Source: an uncultured Bacilli bacterium (GTDB lineage Bacteria; Bacillota_I; Bacilli_A; RF39; UBA660). Taken from it: a stretch of DNA of 50,219 nucleotides. Numbering within the stretch: the stretch's first letter is position 1; every line of letters begins with the position of its first letter. The notes beneath the pieces are model-generated. The model did no database searches, was not told where the DNA came from, and worked only from the letters and a program-made list of their open reading frames with translations. Location of the stretch: assembly GCA_934095845.1 (NCBI GenBank), contig CAKOKS010000007.1:1-50219 (forward strand), in the 5' to 3' direction. The translations under genes were made by a program, and so were the position numbers. Shown here one piece after another: positions 17,241 to 25,930 of this stretch.

Positions 17241-18236
17241 ATGGAGAGAATTATTACAGGAGATAAAACAATAGAAGAAGTAAATGAAGATAGTATTAGA
17301 CCTCAAACCTTAGATGAATATGTTGGTCAAAGCGAAGTAAAAGAAAATATTAGAATATTTATAGAAGCAGCTAAAATGCGTAATGAACCATTAGATCATG
17401 TATTATTATATGGCCCTCCAGGACTTGGAAAAACAACTCTTGCGCATATTATTGCAAATGAACTAGGGGCAAATTTTAAAACATCAAGTGGACCAGCTAT
17501 TGAAAAATCAGGAGATTTGGCAGCTGTATTATCTACTCTTGAACCTGGTGATGTTTTATTTATTGATGAAATACATAGAATGCCGAAATTTATAGAAGAA
17601 ATATTATATCCAGCTATGGAAGATTTCGAACTTGATATAGTTGTTGGAACCGATTCATCAAGCAGAAGCATTAAAATAGATTTACCGCCTTTTACTTTAG
17701 TTGGCGCAACAACTCGTGCTGGAGATTTATCTGCTCCATTAAGAGATAGATTTGGTATAGTGAATAAACTTAATTACTATACTGAAGAAGAGCTAGTTGG
17801 AATTATAAAAAGAACAAGTCGTGTACTTGAAATGGAAATAACAGATGATGCAGCAGTTGAACTTGCTAAACGTAGTAGAAAAACACCAAGAATTGCCAAT
17901 AGACTTTTTAAACGCGTTCGTGATTTTGCATCTGTAATCGGTAATGGAGTAATTGATCTAGATATTACTAAAGAAGCCTTGAATAGACTTAAAGTTGATA
18001 AATATGGTCTAGATCAAGTTGATATAGAATATCTAACAAGTTTAATAGAAAAATTTAATGGTGGACCAGTTGGTGTAGAAACAATTGCATCATCTATTGG
18101 AGAAGAAATATCTACTCTTGAAGATGTTGTTGAACCTTATTTATTACAAGAAGGATTCATTAAACGTACACCTAGGGGAAGAATGGTTACAGATAAAGCT
18201 TATGCTCATTTAAATCAAGGAGATAGATTATTTTAA
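17241..18236 (+). CDS. ruvB: Holliday junction branch-migration ATPase RuvB
   Basis: AAA+ hexameric motor. Walker A GPPGLGKTT (about 54-62), Walker B LFIDEIHR, sensor 1 LVGATTRAG, arginine finger region APLRDRFGI, and the C-terminal winged helix (EPYLLQEGFIKRTPRGR). At 331 aa it has the standard length. AGGAG lies a few bases before the ATG. Co-transcribed with ruvA. Confidence 0.97.
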   Translation: MERIITGDKTIEEVNEDSIRPQTLDEYVGQSEVKENIRIFIEAAKMRNEPLDHVLLYGPPGLGKTTLAHIIANELGANFKTSSGPAIEKSGDLAAVLSTLEPGDVLFIDEIHRMPKFIEEILYPAMEDFELDIVVGTDSSSRSIKIDLPPFTLVGATTRAGDLSAPLRDRFGIVNKLNYYTEEELVGIIKRTSRVLEMEITDDAAVELAKRSRKTPRIANRLFKRVRDFASVIGNGVIDLDITKEALNRLKVDKYGLDQVDIEYLTSLIEKFNGGPVGVETIASSIGEEISTLEDVVEPYLLQEGFIKRTPRGRMVTDKAYAHLNQGDRLF

Positions 18237-18255
18237 TTAAAAGGTGGTTTTGGTT

Positions 18256-18429
18256 ATGAGTCTAAAAAAATATGTTAATTCAAATATAATTGTTAATAAT
18301 TTAAACTTTACTGAGCAAGCTAGATTTGCAAGATTTAATAAATATGTTGATTTAATAGAAGAAAAATATGAAGATAAAGCAAAAATAATTTCGTTTGAGG
18401 AGTTGAAGAAAAAATATGAAAATAGATGA
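18256..18429 (+). CDS. Small unknown protein between ruvB and queA
   Basis: 57 aa (MSLKKYVNSNIIVNN...), charged and predicted mostly helical in its C-terminal half (KYVDLIEEKYEDKAK and SFEELKKKYENR). I do not recognise it. AAAAGGTGG lies 9 bases before the ATG. A GTG at 18244 in the same frame falls inside that ribosome site and is unlikely to be used. It overlaps the queA start by 14 bases, so the two are probably translationally coupled, which argues that it is a real gene. Confidence 0.7.
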   Translation: MSLKKYVNSNIIVNNLNFTEQARFARFNKYVDLIEEKYEDKAKIISFEELKKKYENR

Positions 18430-19444
18430 TTTTGATTATAATTTACCAGAAGAGTTAATTGCTCAAGTGCCACTTAAAGATAGAGCTTCTTCAAGATTAA
18501 TGGTACTTCATAAAAAAACAGGTGAAATAGAACACAGACATTTTAAGGATATTGTGGAATATTTAAATCCAGGAGATGCATTAGTAATAAATGACTCTAA
18601 AGTAATTCCTGCTCGTTTAATAGGAGAAAAAGAAGATACTCATGCGGTAATTGAACTTTTACTTTTAAAAAACTTAGAAGGTGATACTTGGGAATGTTTA
18701 TCTAAGCCACAAAAAAGACTTCATGTAGGTTCTATTATTGCTTTTGGAGATGGTTCTTTAAAAGCAGAAGTTATAGAAATATTAAATGATGGTATTACAC
18801 ATGTAAAACTAATATATAAAGGAATATTAATGGAAGTTTTATGTAATCTGGGAACTATGCCACTTCCACCATACATTCATGAAAAATTAGAAGACAAAGA
18901 TAGATATCAAACAGTTTATGCTAAGACTTATGGCTCTTCAGCAGCACCTACAGCTGGGTTACATTTTACTGAAGAACTATTGAATGAAATTGAGAAAAAA
19001 GGTATATACATAATTCGTGTAACTTTACACGTTGGTTTAGGTACTTTTAGACCAGTAAATGTAGAAGATGTAACTAAACATGAAATGCATACTGAAACAT
19101 ATATGATTTCTTCTGAATCTGCTAAGAAATTAAACGAAGTTAGAAAAAATGGTGGAAAAATATTTGCAGTTGGAACAACTTCTACAAGAGTACTAGAATC
19201 AAATAGAAAAAAATACTCTGAATTTACTCCAGAAGTAAATGAAACAAATATATTTATATATCCAGGATATAAATTTTTAGGAATAGATAATTTAATTACT
19301 AATTTCCATCTTCCTAAGTCAACATTAATAATGTTGGTAAGCGCTCTTGCAGGAAAAGAAAATATAATGAATGCATATAATGAAGCAGTTAAAGAAAAAT
19401 ATAGATTCTTTTCTTTTGGAGACGCAATGCTTATAATTGATTAA
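18416..19444 (+). CDS. queA: tRNA preQ1(34) S-adenosylmethionine ribosyltransferase-isomerase
   Basis: Transfers and rearranges the ribosyl of SAM onto preQ1 at the tRNA wobble base, giving epoxyqueuosine. 342 aa, full length, opening MKIDDFDYNLPEELIAQVPL. It has VINDSKVIPARL, the SAAPTAGLHFT block, HVGLGTFRPV and NFHLPKSTL, all diagnostic for QueA. Tgt, the preceding step in the pathway, is encoded 600 bases downstream. The ATG overlaps the small upstream gene and GAGGAG precedes it. Confidence 0.97.
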   Translation: MKIDDFDYNLPEELIAQVPLKDRASSRLMVLHKKTGEIEHRHFKDIVEYLNPGDALVINDSKVIPARLIGEKEDTHAVIELLLLKNLEGDTWECLSKPQKRLHVGSIIAFGDGSLKAEVIEILNDGITHVKLIYKGILMEVLCNLGTMPLPPYIHEKLEDKDRYQTVYAKTYGSSAAPTAGLHFTEELLNEIEKKGIYIIRVTLHVGLGTFRPVNVEDVTKHEMHTETYMISSESAKKLNEVRKNGGKIFAVGTTSTRVLESNRKKYSEFTPEVNETNIFIYPGYKFLGIDNLITNFHLPKSTLIMLVSALAGKENIMNAYNEAVKEKYRFFSFGDAMLIID

Positions 19445-19465
19445 TACTAATTTTTAGTATATAAT
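19437..19465 (+). promoter_or_regulatory. Promoter after queA
   Basis: TTGATT (19437-19442, overlapping the queA stop), 17 bases, perfect TATAAT (19460-19465). It would drive the unknown gene at 19492. Confidence 0.7.
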
Positions 19466-19491
19466 TAAAAAAGAAGGGTGGTTTTAGTTTT

Positions 19492-19971
19492 ATGGTAAAA
19501 TATAATTATAAATTAAAAGATTTAGAATTTTATGAATCAGATGTAGTAGTGATTTCTAGAGAAGAAAATAACGATGTTATATTTAAACTAATTGATGATG
19601 AAAAACTTGCTTTAGGTAGATTAAATGCTGGTAAAATAAGAAGACTTTCACCATTTGTTGCAAATATTAAATATGATTATGGAACTTCATGTTATTTTAT
19701 AACTGATTCATTAAGTGGAAGTATCATTGATTTAAGTTTCTTTGTTGATGAAAATGGTGAAGTTATGGGAACTGGATACACAAATGATAGTAATCAAATT
19801 TTGGAGGTTAAAACAACAGGTAAATTTGATACATATCCTTTTGAAACATATGATGATTACAAAACTTATCTTGAGTCAAATCTGATTATTGAAAAGAAAA
19901 GAATAGCAGAACATAATAAGTTAAATGCAATTACAATAGTTAATCATTCAAAAAGAAAATTAGGAAAATAA
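19492..19971 (+). CDS. Unknown protein between queA and tgt
   Basis: 159 aa, soluble, no signal peptide or membrane span. The middle looks beta-rich (DYGTSCYFITDSLSGSIIDLSFFVDENGEVMG) and the C-terminus is basic and helical. I do not recognise a family. It has its own promoter, AGAAGGGTGG upstream, and a terminator right after the stop, so it is a single-gene unit set between two queuosine genes. No functional link to queuosine is evident beyond position. Confidence 0.75.
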   Translation: MVKYNYKLKDLEFYESDVVVISREENNDVIFKLIDDEKLALGRLNAGKIRRLSPFVANIKYDYGTSCYFITDSLSGSIIDLSFFVDENGEVMGTGYTNDSNQILEVKTTGKFDTYPFETYDDYKTYLESNLIIEKKRIAEHNKLNAITIVNHSKRKLGK

Positions 19972-19996
19972 AAAACACTTCAAGTGTTTTTCTTTT
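19972..19996 (+). terminator. Terminator before tgt
   Basis: An AAAACACT/AGTGTTTT stem (19972-19979 with 19983-19990), three-base loop, then TCTTTTT. Confidence 0.7.
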
Positions 19997-20039
19997 TGTC
20001 GATATATAGTATAATTAAATTTAAGTAAGGAGTAAAAAG

Positions 20040-21158
20040 ATGAAAATAAAATACACTTTATTAAAAGAAGAAAAAAACACTAAAGCGCGTTTAGGTAAAA
20101 TTGAAACTAACTATGGAACTTTTGAAACTCCAATGTTTATGCCAGTTGGTACTCAAGCAACAGTCAAAACATTAAGTCCTGAAGAATTAAAAGAAGTTCA
20201 TGCTGGAATAATTTTATCAAATACATATCATTTATGGTTAAGACCTGGAGAAGATATAGTAGATGAAGCTGGTGGACTTCATAAATTTATGAATTGGAAT
20301 GGACCAATTTTAACAGATTCAGGTGGTTTTCAAGTATTTTCTTTAGCAAAGAAAAAAGATATAACAGAAGAAGGAGTAAAATTTAAAAATCATTTAAATG
20401 GTGATAGTTTACTTTTAACTCCAGAAAAAAGTATCGAAATTCAAAATAAATTAGATTCGGATATAGCAATGAGTTTTGATGAATGTATTGGATGGCCTGC
20501 AACACGTGAATATGTTGAACAAAGTGTTGAAAGAACTCTACGTTGGGCTAAAAGAGGAAAAGATGTTTTTAATAATCCAAGACAAAGTCTATTTGGTATT
20601 GTTCAAGGTGGTGAGTATCCAGATATTCGAAAACATTGCGTTGAAGAACTTGTTAAAATGGATTTTGATGGATACTCAATTGGCGGAACAAGTGTAGGGG
20701 AAGATAAACCTACAATGTATAAAATGGTTGAATATTCAACAGAATATTTACCTAAAGATAAAGTAAGATATTTAATGGGAGTTGGAGATCCAATTGATAT
20801 AGTTGAAAATGTTATAAGAGGTGTTGATATATTTGACTGTGTAAGTCCAACAAGACTTGCTCGTCATGGACATGCATTAACAAAATATGGAAAGATAAAT
20901 TTAAAAAATGCTAAATTTAAACGTGATTTTACTCCTATAGATGAGACATGCGATTGCTATGCTTGTAAAAATTTTACTAAAGCTTATATAAAACATCTAA
21001 TTAATGCCGATGAAACTTTTGGAGCACGTCTTTTATCTATTCATAATATTCGTTATTTAATTAGATTAACAGAAGAATTAAGAGAAGCAATAAAAAATGA
21101 TAATATTTTAGAATATAGAGATCAATTTGTGAGAGATTATTATGAAACGAATAAGTAA
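20040..21158 (+). CDS. tgt: tRNA-guanine(34) transglycosylase
   Basis: Exchanges guanine 34 of GU(N)-anticodon tRNAs for preQ1. 372 aa. It shows the active-site loop TDSGGFQVFSLAK, DECIGWP, GIVQGG, GVGDPIDIVE and the zinc site CDCYACKNF...H near the C-terminus. A TATAAT at 20010-20015 and AAGGAG before the ATG indicate a separate promoter. The last codons overlap the start of the next gene. Together with queA it shows that the host makes queuosine-type tRNA; no preQ1 synthesis genes are in the window. Confidence 0.97.
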   Translation: MKIKYTLLKEEKNTKARLGKIETNYGTFETPMFMPVGTQATVKTLSPEELKEVHAGIILSNTYHLWLRPGEDIVDEAGGLHKFMNWNGPILTDSGGFQVFSLAKKKDITEEGVKFKNHLNGDSLLLTPEKSIEIQNKLDSDIAMSFDECIGWPATREYVEQSVERTLRWAKRGKDVFNNPRQSLFGIVQGGEYPDIRKHCVEELVKMDFDGYSIGGTSVGEDKPTMYKMVEYSTEYLPKDKVRYLMGVGDPIDIVENVIRGVDIFDCVSPTRLARHGHALTKYGKINLKNAKFKRDFTPIDETCDCYACKNFTKAYIKHLINADETFGARLLSIHNIRYLIRLTEELREAIKNDNILEYRDQFVRDYYETNK

Positions 21159-21450
21159 TTATACAATATTTCTAACAACAATTATTATAATTGTTATAAT
21201 AGTTATTACTAAAACAACCATATCTTTAAATGATGATCATGAAGAACGTTTAATGTATGCGCTTAATTCTAAAATTGAATATGCATTTAAAAGATGTAGA
21301 TTTGAAAATAGATGCAGTAACGATATAACTTTAGGCATGCTATATGAAAATGGATACTTAACTGAACTTGTTAATCCAATAACAAAAGAAGTATTAGATG
21401 AAAATAAAAAGATTAATTATGTTAATGGTGAAACCATTATAGAAGAATAA
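21142..21450 (+). CDS. Small single-span membrane protein
   Basis: 102 aa. An N-terminal hydrophobic stretch (IFLTTIIIIVIIVITKTTI, about 9-27) behind MKRISNY acts as a signal anchor, with about 75 residues outside. Two cysteines (CRFENRC) could form a disulfide. The layout (short N-terminus, membrane helix, helix, then LGMLYENGYL and NPITKEVL) is reminiscent of pseudopilin-like proteins, but I see no prepilin cleavage site. It overlaps tgt by 17 bases, so it is likely expressed from that transcript. Function unknown. Confidence 0.65.
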   Translation: MKRISNYTIFLTTIIIIVIIVITKTTISLNDDHEERLMYALNSKIEYAFKRCRFENRCSNDITLGMLYENGYLTELVNPITKEVLDENKKINYVNGETIIEE

Positions 21451-21454
21451 AAAT

Positions 21455-21477
21455 AGGAGACCTAAAAGTCTCCTTTA
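21455..21477. terminator. Bidirectional terminator
   Basis: A 7-bp AGGAGAC/GTCTCCT stem (21455-21461 with 21468-21474), with T-rich flanks on both strands. It separates the tgt unit from the convergent gene at 21462-22394, whose stop codon begins inside the loop. Confidence 0.75.
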
Positions 21478-22394
21478 ATATTGTAAATTTTATTGTAACA
21501 TTTTTGTAATCTTAAAAGTGGTTCACTTTTGATTCCATATGTTTCTTTCAATTCATTGTTCATATTATCCCATGTACCATTGTAATCTACAATATGGCTT
21601 AAATTTTGATCTTCAGGATAATATCTATTAATTGTATTAATCAAAAAATATACTTGTTTGCTTATATTATTAAGGCCCAATATATCATTTTGATTTAAAA
21701 CGTGAAATGTAAGTAAATTTATATCAGGAATAGGGAATTTCAATATATATTTTTCAATTTCTATATTAATTCTATCAATATCTTCATTACTTAATGGTGT
21801 TATATGTTCTTCATTTTGCAAAAAAACAAGTAATCTTTTTAATGAATCCTTTTCAATTGAAGTAATTAAATCTTTTTTTCTTTGCATAAGTAATAAAGCT
21901 TTCTCATATTTTATAAGAGAAGGCACAAATACTCCTATTTTTTCAATTAATTTAGTTCTTAATTCTCCTACAACTTTATTTTTTTCTTTAACTTTTTCTT
22001 CATAATGTAATCTAGCTTTTTGTTTAAGAACTTTATCAGTAGCAAGATTATAGGCACGTTCATATTCACGCACATCTGGAATGTTAAAATTTATATAATA
22101 TTTGTATGTTAAACATTCTGGATCAACTAACTTAATAAGTAAAAATATTTGTTCTTCACTATTTAAAGAACTTTTCATATATTTTAAGTTTGTAATTAGT
22201 TGATAAGCATATAATTCTTTATCAATTTCTTTGCTTTCAGCAATGATTTTGTTTAAGTTATTTTCTACTTCTTCTATTTTTTTATAAGACTCTTCTGTAA
22301 GCATTTCAAAATTATGGAATGTTTTTGTAGATAAGAAATCTCTACAGAAACTATCAAGATTAATTTTTGGCGAAACAGTATTTGATTTTGCCAT
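21462..22394 (-). CDS. Unknown helical protein
   Basis: 310 aa, no signal peptide or membrane span. Charged and strongly helical, with probable coiled coil around YEEKVKEKNKVVGELRTKLI (about 130-150) and long amphipathic helices elsewhere. I recognise no enzyme motif. AAGGAG precedes the ATG, and a promoter (TTGCTT-N17-TATAAT) lies 30 bases upstream. It is a single-gene unit, convergent with the tgt unit and divergent from rplS. Confidence 0.75.
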   Translation of the reverse strand: MAKSNTVSPKINLDSFCRDFLSTKTFHNFEMLTEESYKKIEEVENNLNKIIAESKEIDKELYAYQLITNLKYMKSSLNSEEQIFLLIKLVDPECLTYKYYINFNIPDVREYERAYNLATDKVLKQKARLHYEEKVKEKNKVVGELRTKLIEKIGVFVPSLIKYEKALLLMQRKKDLITSIEKDSLKRLLVFLQNEEHITPLSNEDIDRINIEIEKYILKFPIPDINLLTFHVLNQNDILGLNNISKQVYFLINTINRYYPEDQNLSHIVDYNGTWDNMNNELKETYGIKSEPLLRLQKCYNKIYNIKGDF

Positions 22395-22423
22395 AATACC
22401 AACTCCTTAAAAAATATGAATGT

Positions 22424-22452
22424 ATTATAATACCAAAAAAATAAAAAAGCAA
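22424..22452 (-). promoter_or_regulatory. Promoter of the unknown minus-strand gene
   Basis: On the minus strand TTGCTT (22447-22452), 17 bases, TATAAT (22424-22429). It is back to back with the rplS promoter. Confidence 0.65.
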
Positions 22453-22460
22453 ATTTTCTA

Positions 22461-22489
22461 TTGATATCTGTGATTTTATATGCTAAAAT
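22461..22489 (+). promoter_or_regulatory. Promoter of rplS
   Basis: TTGATA (22461-22466), 17 bases, TAAAAT (22484-22489) preceded by TGC, an extended -10. It leaves a leader of about 100 nt. Confidence 0.7.
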
Positions 22490-22495
22490 ATATGT

Positions 22496-22596
22496 GCTTT
22501 TAGAAAAAAGTTAAATGTAATCCGCTTGAAATATTTTAACTATATTAAAGTGTTTTAATGATTATGTGGGTGTATATTATAGAAAGGAAGTATATC
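22496..22596 (+). promoter_or_regulatory. Structured rplS leader (possible L19 autoregulatory site)
   Basis: Most genes here have leaders of 10-25 nt, while this one has about 100. AGTTAAA (22509-22515) pairs with TTTAACT (22535-22541), and a second small hairpin follows near 22544-22558. An L19 leader family is known in low-GC Firmicutes; whether this matches its consensus I cannot test. Confidence 0.4.
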
Positions 22597-22935
22597 ATGA
22601 ACTTAAAAGATATCGTAGATGCAAAAAGTATTAGAACTGATGTTCCTGAGTTCCGTGTAGGAGATACTGTAAGAGTTGATTATAAAATTCAAGAAGGTAA
22701 AACTCACAGAATTCAAGCATATGAAGGAGTAGTTACTTCAATTAAAGGAAGTAAAATATCAAGAACATTTACTGTTAGAAAAAAAAGTGGTGGAATAGTT
22801 GTTAAAAGAATTTTTAAAGTTAATTCTCCATTAGTTGATAAAATAACAGTTGTAAGAAAAGGTATGGTTCGTAGAGCTAAACTTAATTATCTTGATAATT
22901 CTGCTAAGGATATTAAAATCAAGGAAAGAAATTAA
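22597..22935 (+). CDS. rplS: 50S ribosomal protein L19
   Basis: 112 aa. The FRVGDTVRVDYKIQEGKTHRIQAYEG core and the basic segment FTVRKKSGGIVVKRIF...SPLVDKI identify L19, which bridges the subunits. The frame is open 13 codons further upstream, but those residues do not resemble L19 and lack a ribosome site. GAAAGGAAG lies 6 bases before the ATG at 22597. Here it stands apart from the rpsP-rimM-trmD genes that usually precede it. Confidence 0.96.
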   Translation: MNLKDIVDAKSIRTDVPEFRVGDTVRVDYKIQEGKTHRIQAYEGVVTSIKGSKISRTFTVRKKSGGIVVKRIFKVNSPLVDKITVVRKGMVRRAKLNYLDNSAKDIKIKERN

Positions 22936-22955
22936 TTTTTCTTTCTTTTTTTTTG
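22924..22955 (+). terminator. Terminator of rplS
   Basis: An 8-bp GAAAGAAA/TTTCTTTC stem (22924-22931 with 22938-22945), then nine T's. The left arm is inside the last rplS codons. Confidence 0.8.
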
Positions 22956-22986
22956 TCTTTTTGGTACAATTGATATGGTGATTAAC

Positions 22987-23607
22987 ATGGTAGAAAATAA
23001 TAGTAATGAAGAAACAAAAAAAGAAGTTAAGAAAAATACAAAAAAAGCAAGTCAAGATTTATTTTTAGAATATATGCCTTATATTATAATAATATTTTTT
23101 GTCGTTATAATTCGTTTATTTATAGCAACTCCTATAAGTGTAAAGGGATCAAGTATGAAACCGACCTTACAAAATGGGGATACAATGATTCTTTATAAAT
23201 TAACTAAGCATATTAGAGGTATTAAAAGATTTGATATAGTTGTAATTAAAACAGATTCAGGAGATTTAATTAAAAGAGTTATTGGTTTACCTGGAGATAA
23301 AATTAGATACGAAGTTAAATATGTTAATGAAGAAAAAACTGGTGTTTTAACAGTTAATGGAGAAGTTGTAGAAGAAAAATTCTTAACTACTGCTAAAAAA
23401 ATAGGTACTTGTGAAACTAATTGGACTATATGTAATGAAGAAATAACTGTTCCTGAAGGTGAATACTTTGTAATGGGAGATAATCGAGATGATTCTAAAG
23501 ATTCAAGAATGATTGGTACAGTTCCATTAAAAGATATAAAAGGAACAACAGAAATTATATTATTTCCTTTTAATAGATTTGGTAAAGTAAAGAAATATAG
23601 TGAATAA
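22987..23607 (+). CDS. lepB: Signal peptidase I
   Basis: Membrane serine protease that removes signal peptides. A lysine-rich cytoplasmic N-terminus, one membrane helix (about 31-48), catalytic serine in KGSSMKPTL (Ser56) and catalytic lysine in DLIKRVIGLPGD (Lys96), then the GDNRDDSKDSR box. The single N-terminal span is typical of Gram-positive SipS-type enzymes. ATG 22975 is in frame, but the predicted start of transcription (after TACAAT at 22965-22970) is close to it. GGTGAT lies 4 bases before ATG 22987, so I choose 22987. It would process the exported proteins encoded later in the window. Confidence 0.95.
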   Translation: MVENNSNEETKKEVKKNTKKASQDLFLEYMPYIIIIFFVVIIRLFIATPISVKGSSMKPTLQNGDTMILYKLTKHIRGIKRFDIVVIKTDSGDLIKRVIGLPGDKIRYEVKYVNEEKTGVLTVNGEVVEEKFLTTAKKIGTCETNWTICNEEITVPEGEYFVMGDNRDDSKDSRMIGTVPLKDIKGTTEIILFPFNRFGKVKKYSE

Positions 23608-23620
23608 ACTATATTTTTTT
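23595..23620 (+). terminator. Terminator of lepB
   Basis: A 7-bp ATATAGT/ACTATAT stem (23595-23601 with 23608-23614) and a T run. Confidence 0.7.
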
Positions 23621-23661
23621 ATTACTAAAAATATGTGTTATAATAAACACATGGTGGTTTT

Positions 23662-24708
23662 ATGGTTAAAGATCTATGTTTTGAAATATTAGATAAATGC
23701 CCAAATAAATGTATGTTTTGTTCATCAAATTCTTGTATAGATAAAAACACTTTTATAGATTTAAATGATTTTAAAAGAACAATAGATTATTTTATGGCAA
23801 ATGGTGGAATAGAAGAATTATCACTTTCTGGAGGAGAACCTTTAATGCATCCAGATTTACTAGAAATGATTAATTATGCATCAAATTATGGTATAAATGT
23901 TACTTTATTTACAAGTGGAATAAAGTATGCAAGTAGTATAAGTGGTGAAGAAAAGAACTACTATTTAAAAGCTTTAGAGAAAAGCCTAAGTAAAATTAAT
24001 CCTGATGATACTTTAACTATAAAAGGAATAAAAAATTATTATGAAAATATTTTAAAGAATAAAGTATATGGTTGTATTTCTAAAAGTGATATTGATAGTT
24101 TAGTTAATGCCGGACTTAAAAAAATTGTTTTTGATGTTCAAGCTTATGAATATGAAACTGACGAAACTCTTATGGGAAGAAAGAATAGCATGAAAGTTTT
24201 TCTTTTAGATTCTCTATATAATGCATCTAGATCTAGTTTATTTGTTGATATTCACTTTATACCTAATAAATTAAACTATAAAGAAATCCCGGATTTATTA
24301 GAACTTATAGATATAATTGATGTAAATAGAATAAGTTTTTTAAATTTTGTACCTCAAGGAAGAGGTAAAGAAAATGAAGAATCTTTAAAATTAAATCAAA
24401 AACAAAAAGAAGAATTTTTCTTACTTTTAGAACGTTCAAGAAGGCTATTTAAAGGTGAAATACGTTTAGGTATACCTTTAAATGATAATCAAACTCATAA
24501 ATGTAATGCTGGTATTTCAAAATTAGATATCAAATATGATGGAACTATATTGCCATGCCCAGCATTTAAAGAATTAAGTAAAGAAGATTATGAAAAATAT
24601 GGAATAAAATTATATAATATATACGACTCTTTAGAAAAAGTAAAAATAAGCGGTAATGGATATCGTGCATATCCATTATGTAAGAAAGTGTACGCGAATC
24701 ATGAATAA
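23662..24708 (+). CDS. Radical SAM protein with SPASM-like C-terminus
   Basis: 348 aa. An N-terminal CPNKCMFC gives the CX3CX2C motif for the 4Fe-4S cluster that cleaves SAM, with the GGEP motif at LSLSGGEPLMHPD. The C-terminal CNAGISKLDIKYDGTILPC, plus a later cysteine (PLCKK), suggests a shortened auxiliary-cluster (SPASM/twitch-like) region. The substrate cannot be told; the family includes peptide- and cofactor-modifying enzymes. An extended -10 (TGTTATAAT, 23636-23644) leaves an mRNA leader of about 11 nt with GGTGG. It opens a five-gene operon; the stop overlaps the sirtuin start by 8 bases. Confidence 0.85.
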   Translation: MVKDLCFEILDKCPNKCMFCSSNSCIDKNTFIDLNDFKRTIDYFMANGGIEELSLSGGEPLMHPDLLEMINYASNYGINVTLFTSGIKYASSISGEEKNYYLKALEKSLSKINPDDTLTIKGIKNYYENILKNKVYGCISKSDIDSLVNAGLKKIVFDVQAYEYETDETLMGRKNSMKVFLLDSLYNASRSSLFVDIHFIPNKLNYKEIPDLLELIDIIDVNRISFLNFVPQGRGKENEESLKLNQKQKEEFFLLLERSRRLFKGEIRLGIPLNDNQTHKCNAGISKLDIKYDGTILPCPAFKELSKEDYEKYGIKLYNIYDSLEKVKISGNGYRAYPLCKKVYANHE

Positions 24709-25417
24709 ATTAGAAAAATTAAAAAATATCATTGATAAATCAGAAAATATAGTTTTCTTTGATGGAGCAGGAACATCAACTCTTTCAGGAATAAAAGACT
24801 TTAGAGGAAAAAACGGAATTTATAAAATGGATTTAGATATTTCTCCTGAATATTTATTAAGTGTAAATTGTCTTTATAATAATCCTTTTCTATTTTATAA
24901 TTTTTATAAAAATAATTTAAATTGTTTAAGTAATGTACCAAATATTATAAATAAGTATTTAAAAGAATTAGAGAACATTGGAAAACTTAAATGTGTAATA
25001 ACTCAAAATATTGATGGTTTACATAAAAAGGCAGGAATAAAAAACGTATTAGAAATTCATGGCTCTATATATAAAAATTATTGTATGAAATGTGGAAAAA
25101 ATTATGCTGCCGAATATGTATTTAACTCTAAAGATATTCCTATATGTACTTGTAATGGTATAATAAGACCAGATGTTACTCTTTATGGAGAAAATTTAAA
25201 TGATGATTTTTATTCTGCAATAGAATTTATTAAAAAAAGTGATACTTTAATTGTTGCTGGTTCATCATTAACTGTATTTCCAGCATGTAGTTTAGTAGAT
25301 GAATTTAATGGTAAAAACTTAATAATTATAAATGATACAAAAACTCCTTATGATAAGAGCGCAACTTTAGTCATCAATGATGATTTAGAAAAAGTATTTA
25401 AATATTTGAAAGGTTGA
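24701..25417 (+). CDS. Sir2 family NAD-dependent protein deacylase
   Basis: 238 aa sirtuin. It shows the NAD-binding GAGTSTLSGIKDFRG, TQNIDGLHKKAG with the conserved N-I-D, the catalytic histidine in LEIHGS, a zinc module (CMKCG...CTC), the IRPDVTLYGE loop and VAGSSLTVFPA. All catalytic positions look intact. I start at 24701, overlapping the radical SAM gene by 8 bases; an upstream in-frame ATG lies well inside that gene. It could be a deacetylase/deacylase or an ADP-ribosyl transferase. Co-occurrence with a radical SAM enzyme and a DUF488 protein is the only clue to its substrate. Confidence 0.92.
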   Translation: MNKLEKLKNIIDKSENIVFFDGAGTSTLSGIKDFRGKNGIYKMDLDISPEYLLSVNCLYNNPFLFYNFYKNNLNCLSNVPNIINKYLKELENIGKLKCVITQNIDGLHKKAGIKNVLEIHGSIYKNYCMKCGKNYAAEYVFNSKDIPICTCNGIIRPDVTLYGENLNDDFYSAIEFIKKSDTLIVAGSSLTVFPACSLVDEFNGKNLIIINDTKTPYDKSATLVINDDLEKVFKYLKG

Positions 25418-25422
25418 TTTTT

Positions 25423-25929
25423 ATGGATTTTGAAAATATTATTATAGGAACAAGTAGTTATGATAAAGCAAAGTCTGGTAATTTAGTATCAATTACCGGT
25501 GATGGTGGAGTAGCTTGGAATTATTTTGGTTCTTATTATAAAAAGCTTGCTCCTAGATTAATTACTTATGAAAAATATATGGAAGGATTAGAAAATCTAA
25601 GCAATATAAAAGATAAAGAAGAATATCAAGCTTATAGAAGTTATATTGAATATGAATATATAAAAAGCTATTATGAAACAAGACTACTAAATATGAATGT
25701 TTATGAGTTGCTTGAAACTCTTTATAAAAAATTTGGAAAAGAAATTATTCTTTTATGTCATGAACCAATAGAAGAATTTTGCCATCGAAGAGTATTAGCA
25801 GATTACATTGAACTTGAAACAGGAATTTATATACCAGAAATAAGTATAGATGAATCTGAAAAATTGATAAAAGAAAATCCCATAAGATATAAAAAAGTAT
25901 TAAATAGAGTAATAAATGAGAGGTGGTAA
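25423..25929 (+). CDS. DUF488 family protein
   Basis: 168 aa. It opens IIIGTSSYDKA and carries the family hallmark LLCHEPIEEFCHRRVLADYI near residues 108-127, where a cysteine and a CHR motif are conserved. DUF488 has no firmly established reaction that I know. The ATG lies 5 bases after the sirtuin stop. A TTG start 9 bases earlier would overlap that gene and has a poorer ribosome site. Its TAA is one base from the next ATG. Confidence 0.8.
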   Translation: MDFENIIIGTSSYDKAKSGNLVSITGDGGVAWNYFGSYYKKLAPRLITYEKYMEGLENLSNIKDKEEYQAYRSYIEYEYIKSYYETRLLNMNVYELLETLYKKFGKEIILLCHEPIEEFCHRRVLADYIELETGIYIPEISIDESEKLIKENPIRYKKVLNRVINERW

Positions 25930-25930
25930 T

